Positions 14,236-20,200 of a stretch of 20,200 nucleotides of DNA are shown in pieces. The notes beneath the pieces are model-generated. The model was not told where the DNA came from. It did not search any database and worked only from the letters and a program-made list of their open reading frames with translations. The stretch's first letter is position 1, and every line of letters begins with the position of its first letter. Origin of the DNA: UBA7803 sp041686955. GTDB taxonomy: Bacteria > Pseudomonadota > Gammaproteobacteria > Pseudomonadales > Azotimanducaceae. Both the position numbers and the translations under genes were made by a program. Location of the stretch: the NCBI GenBank assembly GCA_041686955.1, contig JAWLCV010000074.1, forward strand, positions 1 to 20,200, written 5' to 3'.

Positions 14236-14348
14236 TTGGTGTTTTTAGAGAATGTGGTTGCGTATTGAGCGCCCGGTGCACGTAAATTGCAAACCGGTTT
14301 CGCGGCCCGTGGGCTAGCATGGTGCGAGCTGAACACAGGACGGTCGAC
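14236..14348. promoter_or_regulatory. Divergent lrp-ald control region
   Basis: These 113 bp separate the divergent starts. The region is more AT-rich than its surroundings (TTTGGTGTTTTTAGAG near the regulator). It contains a perfect 10-bp palindrome, AAACCGGTTT (14291-14300), preceded by TTGC, and a weak -10 TAGCAT (14315-14320) for ald. If that -10 is used, the palindrome lies about 27-36 bp upstream of the ald transcription start, overlapping the missing -35 box, where an activator could act. Confidence 0.45.
14291..14300. promoter_or_regulatory. AAACCGGTTT palindrome, candidate operator
   Basis: A perfect 10-bp inverted repeat in the lrp-ald control region. It does not match the E. coli Lrp consensus well, so assignment to the adjacent regulator rests on position only. 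Confidence 0.35.
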
Positions 14349-15446
14349 ATGCGCGTGGGAGTACCGAAAGAGATCAAGGTGCACGAGTACCGTGTGGGGA
14401 TGACCCCGGCGGCGGTGCGCGAGCTGGTGGCCGCGGGCCACGAGGTGGTGGTGGAGCAGGGGGCTGGAGGCGGCATCGGCTTCCACGACGATGCCTACGT
14501 GGCCGCGGGCGCCCGGATCGGCAACGTGGACGAGGCTTTCGCCGCCGATCTGGTGGTGAAGGTCAAGGAGCCCCAACTCGCCGAGTGCAAGCGGCTGCGG
14601 CCGGGGCAGGTGCTGTTCACCTACCTTCATCTGGCCGCCGACCGCCGTCAGGCGGAGGCGCTCATGGAATCCGGGGTCACCGCCATCGCCTACGAGACGG
14701 TCACCAGCCCCCAGGGCGGCCTGCCGCTCCTGAACCCCATGAGCGAGGTGGCGGGACGCATGTCCATCCAGGTGGGTGCCGCGGCCCTGCAGAAGGCCAG
14801 CGGCGGCCGCGGCGTGCTGCTGGGCGGCGTGCCGGGGGTCGCTCCGGGACGGGTAGTGATTCTCGGCGGCGGCACCGCAGGCACCAACGCTGCCATGATG
14901 GCCGTGGGGCTTCAGGCCGACGTCACCATCCTCGACAAGTCGGTGCCCCGTCTGAACTGGCTCTCGGACCATTTCCAGGGTCGGGCCCGGACGGTGATGG
15001 CCACCACCGAGACCGTAAGGGAGCATGTGCTCGAGGCCGACCTGGTGATCGGCGCGGTGCTGATTCCGGGAGCGGCCGCACCCAAGCTGGTGACCCGGGA
15101 GATGGTTCGGGAGATGGTGGACGGCGCCGCCATGGTTGACATCTCCATCGACCAGGGCGGCTGCTTCGAGACCAGCCGGCCCACCACCCACGACGACCCC
15201 ACCTACGTGGAGGGGGGCGTCGTGCACTACTGCGTGACCAACATGCCCGGCGCGGTGGCGCGCACCTCGACGCTCGCGCTCAACAACGTCACCCTGCCCT
15301 ACGTGCTGGAGCTCGCCAACCGGGGCTGGCAGCAGGCACTCGAGGCGAACCCGCACTTCGCCGCGGGGCTGAACGTGCACGCCGGCAAGATCCGCCACGC
15401 CAAGGTTGCCGAGGCGCTGGGGATGGAGCTCGAGAAGGCGGCGTGA
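14349..15446 (+). CDS. ald: Alanine dehydrogenase
   Basis: Catalyses NAD-dependent conversion of L-alanine to pyruvate and ammonia, and the reverse. The product is 365 residues, the normal size. It opens with MRVGVPKEIKVHEYRVGMTP. Expected active-site residues are in place: R15, K73 (VKVKEPQ), H94 (TYLHLA) and D268 (VDISIDQGG). NAD is bound by GGGTAGTNAA (173-182) in the Rossmann domain. The ATG at 14349 is chosen because it gives the conserved N terminus and has AGGA at 14337-14340, 8 nt upstream; an in-frame upstream GTG at 14319 would add ten unconserved residues. The gene is divergent from the Lrp-type regulator, its probable controller. It is followed by the heptamer stem-loop. Confidence 0.97.
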   Translation: MRVGVPKEIKVHEYRVGMTPAAVRELVAAGHEVVVEQGAGGGIGFHDDAYVAAGARIGNVDEAFAADLVVKVKEPQLAECKRLRPGQVLFTYLHLAADRRQAEALMESGVTAIAYETVTSPQGGLPLLNPMSEVAGRMSIQVGAAALQKASGGRGVLLGGVPGVAPGRVVILGGGTAGTNAAMMAVGLQADVTILDKSVPRLNWLSDHFQGRARTVMATTETVREHVLEADLVIGAVLIPGAAAPKLVTREMVREMVDGAAMVDISIDQGGCFETSRPTTHDDPTYVEGGVVHYCVTNMPGAVARTSTLALNNVTLPYVLELANRGWQQALEANPHFAAGLNVHAGKIRHAKVAEALGMELEKAA

Positions 15447-15452
15447 GTAGCG

Positions 15453-15549
15453 CGCTTTCCGCTATCCGCTATCCGCTATCCGCAAGAGCCGAGTCGAAAG
15501 GCGACGGTCCTGCCTCCAGCGGAAAGCGGAAAGCGGAAAGCGGATAGCG
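15453..15549. repeat. Inverted heptamer array forming a long stem-loop
   Basis: The left arm (15453-15483) is CGCTTTC, then CGCTATC three times, then CGC. The right arm (15519-15549) is GCGGAAA three times, then GCGGATA, then GCG. In the full-length register the two 31-nt arms pair at 27 positions, with exactly one A-A or T-T mismatch per heptamer. Slipped registers let CGCTTTC pair perfectly with GCGGAAA. The loop is 35 nt (15484-15518). It lies 7 nt after the ald stop and could protect the ald message 3' end or end transcription, but no U-run follows. It may be a dispersed repeat family. Confidence 0.85.
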
Positions 15550-15563
15550 AATTAGCGAACTTC

Positions 15564-15592
15564 TTGCTCATTCTCCGCCGCTTCGCTAGCGT
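15564..15592 (+). promoter_or_regulatory. Weak candidate promoter for the aminotransferase operon
   Basis: TTGCTC (15564-15569) and TAGCGT (15587-15592) are separated by 17 bp, each matching the consensus at only three of six positions. The spacing and a 20-30 nt leader to the ATG at 15622 are suitable. Confidence 0.3.
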
Positions 15593-15621
15593 CGCCTCTT
15601 CAATCACCCGAGGACGCCCTC

Positions 15622-17010
15622 ATGGCCGACCCATTACACAACGAGTTTCCCGAGGGCTCGCTGGAAGCCCGGGATCTCGCGCACCTGCTGCATCCCACCA
15701 CCAACCTGAAGCTTCATCATCAGGTGGGGCCGAAGATCCACGATCACGCCAAGGGCGTGTACATGTGGGACAGCAAGGGCAAGCAGTATCTGGAAGGCAT
15801 GGCGGGGCTCTGGTGCACTGCGCTGGGATACGGCGAGGAAGAGCTGGTACGGGTGGCGACCGAGAGCATGCGCAAGCTGGCGTACTCCCAGCTCTTCGGC
15901 TCCAAGAGCAACGAGCCGAGCATCCTGCTGGCCGAGAAGCTCAAGCAGATGGCGCCGTTCGAGGCGGGCCGGGTGTTCTTCGGTGTTTCCGGCAGTGACG
16001 CCAACGACACCCAGATCAAGCTCATGTGGTACTACAACAACGTGGTGGGCCGGCCGGAGAAGAAGAAGATCATCAGCCGGCACAAGGGCTACCACGGCGT
16101 CACGGTGGCGGCGGGCTCGCTGACCGGGCTGCCGGCGTTCCACGCCCATTTCGACCTGCCGATCCCCGGCATCCTGCACACCGACTGCCCCTTCTACTAT
16201 CGCGGCGCCGAGGCCGGGGAGTCCGAGGCGGAGTTCGTGGACCGCATCGTCGGCAACCTCGAGGCGCTCATCGAGCGGGAGGGGGCCGAGACCATCGCCG
16301 CCTTCATCGCCGAGCCGGTGATGGGAGCCGGCGGCGTGATCGTGCCGCCCGCCGGTTACTTCGAGAAGGTCCAGGCCCTGCTCGCCCGGCACGACATCCT
16401 GTTCATCGACGACGAGGTGATCTGCGGGTTCGGCCGCACCGGCAAGGCGTTCGGCGCCGAGACCATGGGCATCCGTCCCGACACCATGAGCGTGGCCAAG
16501 GCGCTGTCTTCCGCTTACCTGCCCATGAGCGCCGTGCTGATCCCCGAGTACATGTACGAGCCCATGATCGAAGCGAGCGGCCAGGTGGGCAGCTTCGGCC
16601 ACGGCTTCACCTATTCGGGACACCCGGTCTGCGCCGCGGTGGCGCTGCGAACCCTGGAGCTGATGGAGGAGCGCGATCTGTTCGCCCACGCCGCGCGGGT
16701 GGGTGAAGTCTTCCAGGCCCGGCTCGCGGCCCTGAGCGAGCACCCGCTGGTGGGGGACGCTCGCGGCGTGGGGCTCATCGGCGCGGTGGAGCTGGTCGCG
16801 GACAAGGCGGCGAAGACGCCTTTCGATCCGTCCCGCGGGATCGGCGCGTACGCCATGGGCCGCTGCGAGGAGAACGGTCTCATCGTCCGCGCCCTGGGGG
16901 ACACCGTGGCCTTGTGCCCGCCGCTCATCATCACCGAGGCGCAGGTAGACGAGCTGTTCGGCAAGCTCGAAACGGCGCTGAACGAAACGCTGCAGGAGGT
17001 GGGTCGATGA
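15622..17010 (+). CDS. Class III (omega-type) aminotransferase
   Basis: A PLP enzyme of fold type I with 462 residues, in the class III group that includes omega-amino acid:pyruvate and amine:pyruvate transaminases. Visible landmarks are G122-x-S124-G-S-D-A-N (GVSGSDANDTQIKLMWYYNN), Y157-H158 (GYHGVTVAAGSLTG), E231 in AEPVMGAGG, D264-E-V (FIDDEVICGFGRTG; the Asp binds the pyridine nitrogen) and the Schiff-base lysine K293 (SVAKALSSAYLPMSA). The overall pattern resembles Vibrio fluvialis-type transaminases, so an amine donor with pyruvate as acceptor is likely, which would yield alanine next to ald. The exact donor is not decided. The ATG has GAGGA at 15610-15614. The stop overlaps the next start as ATGA, so the two products are translationally coupled and probably act in one pathway. 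Confidence 0.92.
   Translation: MADPLHNEFPEGSLEARDLAHLLHPTTNLKLHHQVGPKIHDHAKGVYMWDSKGKQYLEGMAGLWCTALGYGEEELVRVATESMRKLAYSQLFGSKSNEPSILLAEKLKQMAPFEAGRVFFGVSGSDANDTQIKLMWYYNNVVGRPEKKKIISRHKGYHGVTVAAGSLTGLPAFHAHFDLPIPGILHTDCPFYYRGAEAGESEAEFVDRIVGNLEALIEREGAETIAAFIAEPVMGAGGVIVPPAGYFEKVQALLARHDILFIDDEVICGFGRTGKAFGAETMGIRPDTMSVAKALSSAYLPMSAVLIPEYMYEPMIEASGQVGSFGHGFTYSGHPVCAAVALRTLELMEERDLFAHAARVGEVFQARLAALSEHPLVGDARGVGLIGAVELVADKAAKTPFDPSRGIGAYAMGRCEENGLIVRALGDTVALCPPLIITEAQVDELFGKLETALNETLQEVGR
16994..16999 (+). promoter_or_regulatory. Ribosome binding site for the propeller-amidohydrolase
   Basis: AGGAGG lies 7 nt before the ATG at 17007, inside the aminotransferase coding sequence. It confirms the ATGA-overlap start. 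Confidence 0.8.
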
Positions 17011-20000
17011 GCCGACGGGTGTTCGGGGCGCTGTTGGGTCTGGCGCTGGCCTGGGCTGCCGGTACCGCGTCGGCGCAGGCCGGGGAGCCGGCGGCAGACG
17101 AGCGGAAGGACGAGTGGGACGTATCGGCCCCGCCGGGAGCCAGCCGGACCGTGCCCATCGACGTCCGTTCCGGCACCTGGATGAGCGTCGACGTCAGTCC
17201 GGATGGCAAGACGGTGGTGTTCGACCTGCTGGGCGACATCTACGCGCTGCCCATCGACGGCGGCGAGGCGGTGAGCCTCACCTCGGGCCTCCCCTGGGAC
17301 ATGCAGCCCCGCTTCTCTCCCGACGGCGAGCACATCGCCTTCACCTCCGATCGGGCCGGCGGCGACAACGTCTGGATCATGGGGGCCGACGGCAGCGACC
17401 CGCGCCAGGTCACCGAGGAGGATTTCCGCCTGTTGAACAGCCCCGTCTGGCATCCCGACGGCAACTTCGTAGCGGCCCGCAAGCACTTCACCACCCGCCG
17501 CTCCCTGGGCACGGGAGAAATCTGGCTTTACAACCTGCAGGGCGGCGCCGGCGTGCAGGTGGTGGAGCGGCCGAGCGAGCGGCATCAGAAGGAACTGGGC
17601 GAGCCCGCCTTCTCGCCGGACGGCCGATTCCTGTACTTCACCCAGAACGTCACCCCGGGGCCCATCTTCGAGTACGCGGAGGATTCCAATACCGAGGTGT
17701 TCCAGATCCGCCGGCACGAGCTCGCCAGCGGTGAGACCCACCCCTTCGTCACCGGCCCGGGCGGCGCGGTACGGCCCACGCCGTCACCCGACGGCCGTTA
17801 CCTCGCCTTCGTGCGCCGGCAGCGCGAAGGTGATCGCTTCGACACGTCGCTCCACGTCAAGGACCTCACGAGCGGCGCCGAGCGCGTGCTGTACCGGGCC
17901 CTCGACCGCGACATGCAGGAAACCTGGGCCGTGCACGGCGTGTATCCGGGCATCGCCTGGACCCCGGACAGCGCGAGCCTGGTGTTCTGGGCCGGCGGGG
18001 GCATCAAGCGCCTGGCGCTCGAGTCCGGCGAGGTCCAGGAGATTCCCTTCCACGTGGTGGACGAGCGCGTCGCGCTGGAACCGCCCCGATTCACCGTGCC
18101 GGTGGCGCCGGAGCAGGTGGAGGCGCGCATGGTGCGCTTCGCCGAGGTGTCGCCGGACGGGGACCGGGTGGTATTCGAAGCCTTCGGCCGGCTGTGGCTC
18201 CAGGATCTGAAGCGCGGCGAGCCCCGGCGGCTGACCCGGGACGACGAGCCGGCCTTCGAGCTGTTTCCGGCGTGGTCCCGGGACGGCGAGCGCATCGTCT
18301 TCGTGCGCTGGACCGACGCGGGGCTGGGCGAGATCCACGTGGTGAGCGGCAGTGGCGGCCGTTCCCGGGCGGTGACCCGGGAGCCGGGTCACTACCTGCG
18401 CCCGAGCTTCAGCCCGGACGGCCGGACCCTGGTGTTCGAGCGCACCAGCGGCGGGTACCTCACCTCGCCCCTGTGGTCGCTGGAACCGGGTCTGTACCGG
18501 ATGCCGGCGGCCGGGGGCGCCATGGTACGGCTCACCGACCGGGGCCGGGACCCTCACTTCGGCGCCAGCGGCGAGCGCATCTACTTCACCGACGACACCG
18601 CGGGCGACGACGGCGCGCCGGCCCACGAGCTGGCCAGCATCGACCTGAACGGCCAGGACCGCCGGGTTCACGCGACCTCGGAGTACGCCACCCGTCTGCG
18701 GGTTTCGCCCAACGGGCGCTGGCTGGCATTCCGGGAGAACTATCACGTCTACGTGGTGCCCATGCCCCCTGCGGGGAACGTGACTCTGACCCGGGACATG
18801 ACGGCGCTTCCCCTGCGCCGGGCGTCGGTGGAGGGCGGCGAGTTTCTGAGCTGGGCTTCGGGCGACAGCCTGAGCTGGCTGGTGGGCCCGGAGCTGTACG
18901 GCGCGGACATGTCCGCGCTGTTCCGCCCGACACCGAAGGATGCCGGCCCGACAACGGAAGGTACTGGCGAGGCCGACGAGCCGGAGCCGCCCCGCGGCGA
19001 GCGGGTAGCGCGCCTGACGGTGACGGCGCCCGCCGACGTGCCCACGGGGACCGTGGCGCTGACCGGCGGACGCATCATCACCATGGACGCGGATCGGCGG
19101 GTGATCGAGTCCGGGGTCGTGCTGATTCGCAACAACCGCGTCGTCGCCCTCGGCACCCCCGCCGAGGTGGAGATTCCCGAGGACGCGGCGCGGCTGGACC
19201 TGCAGGGGCGCACGGTGATGCCGGGCCTCATCGACGTTCACGCCCACGGCTCCCAGGGCGAGCACGACATCGTGCCGCAGCAGAACTGGCTGGCTCTGGC
19301 GCATCTGGCGTTCGGGGTCACCACGGTGCACGACCCGTCGAACGATGCCAGCGAGATCTTCGCCGCGGCGGAGCTTCAGCGCACGGGCAGGATCCTGGCG
19401 CCGCGCATCTTCTCCACCGGCGAGATTCTCTACGGTGCCCACGCCGAGCTGCACGCAGCCATCGACGACATCGACGACGCCCGGGCGCACGTCCGCCGGC
19501 TCAAGGCCCAGGGCGCCATCGCGGTGAAGAACTACAACCAGCCGCGCCGGGAACAGCGGCAGATGGTGGTGAGCGCCGCCCGCGAAGCGGGACTGATGGT
19601 GGTGGCCGAGGGTGGCTCGCTGTATCACATGGACATGAGCATGGTGGCGGACGGCAACACCGGCATCGAGCACAATCTGCCGCCCGAGCGCCTGTACGAC
19701 GACGTGCTGTCGTTCTGGCCCGAGACCGGCGTCGGTTACACCCCCACCCTGGTGGTGACCTACGGCGGCCTGTCGGGCGAGGTGTGGTTCTACCAGAACT
19801 CCGACGTCTGGAAGCACCCGCTGCTGTCGCGATTCGTCCCGCCCCACATCCTCCAGCCCCGGTCGGTGCGCCGGGTCATGGCGCCGCGAAGCGACTATCA
19901 GCAGTTCGTCGACTCGGCCGCCAACGCCAAGGCGCTGATGGAGCGCGGCGTGACCGTCAACATCGGCGCCCACGGGCAGCGCGAGGGCCTGGCCGCCCAC

Positions 20001-20200
20001 TGGGAAATCTGGGGCTTCGTCCTCGGCGGCATGTCCGCCATGCAGGCCCTGGAAACCGCCACGGTGAACCCGGCGCGCTACCTCGGCATGGACGCGGACA
20101 TCGGCTCCATCGAGCCGGGCAAGCTCGCCGACCTGCTGGTGATGGAGGGCAACCCCCTGGAGGACATCCGGGCCACCGACGACGTCGCCTACGTGGTGCT
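17007..20200 (+). CDS. Secreted TolB-like beta-propeller / amidohydrolase fusion (3' end missing)
   Basis: The frame is open from ATG 17007 to the window end (1064 codons) without a stop. A signal peptide (about 1-23, ending GTASAQA) sends it to the periplasm. Residues about 50-600 form a beta-propeller with some eleven WD40-like/TolB units marked by SPDG-type turns (SPDGKTVVF, SPDGEHIAF, HPDGNFVAA, SPDGRFLYF, SPDGRYLAF, SPDGDRVVF, SPDGRTLVF and others). From about 678 there is a metal-dependent amidohydrolase domain: GGRIITMDADRRV, GRTVMPGLIDVHAHG (H745, H747), K841 in AVKNYN as probable bridging lysine, H889 (GIEHNLPP), then H989 in GAHGQREGLAAHWE, and NPARYLGMDADIGSIEPGKL. The protein seems nearly complete at the window edge. 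It is coupled to the aminotransferase gene. The hydrolysed bond, perhaps a cyclic amide or peptide, is unknown. Confidence 0.9.
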   Translation, partial: MSRRVFGALLGLALAWAAGTASAQAGEPAADERKDEWDVSAPPGASRTVPIDVRSGTWMSVDVSPDGKTVVFDLLGDIYALPIDGGEAVSLTSGLPWDMQPRFSPDGEHIAFTSDRAGGDNVWIMGADGSDPRQVTEEDFRLLNSPVWHPDGNFVAARKHFTTRRSLGTGEIWLYNLQGGAGVQVVERPSERHQKELGEPAFSPDGRFLYFTQNVTPGPIFEYAEDSNTEVFQIRRHELASGETHPFVTGPGGAVRPTPSPDGRYLAFVRRQREGDRFDTSLHVKDLTSGAERVLYRALDRDMQETWAVHGVYPGIAWTPDSASLVFWAGGGIKRLALESGEVQEIPFHVVDERVALEPPRFTVPVAPEQVEARMVRFAEVSPDGDRVVFEAFGRLWLQDLKRGEPRRLTRDDEPAFELFPAWSRDGERIVFVRWTDAGLGEIHVVSGSGGRSRAVTREPGHYLRPSFSPDGRTLVFERTSGGYLTSPLWSLEPGLYRMPAAGGAMVRLTDRGRDPHFGASGERIYFTDDTAGDDGAPAHELASIDLNGQDRRVHATSEYATRLRVSPNGRWLAFRENYHVYVVPMPPAGNVTLTRDMTALPLRRASVEGGEFLSWASGDSLSWLVGPELYGADMSALFRPTPKDAGPTTEGTGEADEPEPPRGERVARLTVTAPADVPTGTVALTGGRIITMDADRRVIESGVVLIRNNRVVALGTPAEVEIPEDAARLDLQGRTVMPGLIDVHAHGSQGEHDIVPQQNWLALAHLAFGVTTVHDPSNDASEIFAAAELQRTGRILAPRIFSTGEILYGAHAELHAAIDDIDDARAHVRRLKAQGAIAVKNYNQPRREQRQMVVSAAREAGLMVVAEGGSLYHMDMSMVADGNTGIEHNLPPERLYDDVLSFWPETGVGYTPTLVVTYGGLSGEVWFYQNSDVWKHPLLSRFVPPHILQPRSVRRVMAPRSDYQQFVDSAANAKALMERGVTVNIGAHGQREGLAAHWEIWGFVLGGMSAMQALETATVNPARYLGMDADIGSIEPGKLADLLVMEGNPLEDIRATDDVAYVV

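Noticed and set aside
15453..15549. CRISPR array
   Set aside because: The units are 7 nt with no spacers and are arranged as two inverted arms.
17784..20000. 738-codon open frame on the minus strand
   Set aside because: It is antisense to the propeller-amidohydrolase gene. The product is low-complexity His/Arg/Gly-rich, the usual result of high-GC third positions, with no recognisable domain.

Overview
The window is about 20 kb of uniformly GC-rich bacterial DNA. It is densely packed with genes, many with clear Shine-Dalgarno sites. A di-haem cytochrome c4, a PBP4-type D,D-peptidase, HtpX and an Lrp-alanine dehydrogenase pair together suggest a gammaproteobacterium, perhaps a high-GC Chromatiales/Ectothiorhodospiraceae-like lineage. 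That placement is inference and rests on no alignment. There are no rRNA or tRNA genes, CRISPR arrays or phage genes that I can see.

Layout, left to right. 1-968: 3' part of a saccharopine-dehydrogenase-like (trans-acting enoyl reductase family) gene. 997-2235: beta-lactamase-fold serine hydrolase whose true start may be an ATC codon. 2245-3228: polytopic membrane protein, overlapping by 42 nt the convergent CDP-alcohol phosphatidyltransferase gene (3187-3741, minus). 3786-4721: atypical SDR. 4777-6307: dacB (PBP4), interrupted by a 100-N scaffold gap that looks spurious. 6306-6585: a 262-bp transposase-less palindromic element with terminal inverted repeats and a perfect 9-bp direct duplication, inserted between two convergent genes. 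6593-7693 (minus): alpha/beta-hydrolase esterase, downstream of htpX (7704-8588, minus). 8750-10582: long coiled-coil protein ending in a helix-hairpin-helix module. 10701-10958: small arginine-rich protein with a decapeptide duplication. 10978-11613: cytochrome c4. 11614-12302: alanine racemase with a second, real, scaffold gap. 12256-12867 (minus): secreted TPR protein. 12939-13748: classical SDR. 13741-14235 (minus): Lrp/AsnC regulator, divergent from ald (14349-15446). 15453-15549: inverted array of heptamers. 15622-17010: class III aminotransferase, translationally coupled (ATGA) to a very large beta-propeller/amidohydrolase protein that runs off the end.

Two themes link the genes. One is alanine metabolism: alanine racemase, alanine dehydrogenase with its Lrp-type regulator, a class III (omega-type) transaminase that may use pyruvate/alanine, and a D,D-carboxypeptidase that can release D-Ala lie within about 12 kb. 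The other is the cell envelope: PBP4, HtpX, a possible lipid flippase-like protein, a phospholipid-type phosphatidyltransferase and a secreted TPR protein. Most genes are ordinary housekeeping or accessory metabolism. The least ordinary signals are the MITE-like element, the heptamer stem-loop, the Arg-rich small protein, the candidate non-canonical start, and the two gaps, which mean opposite things.
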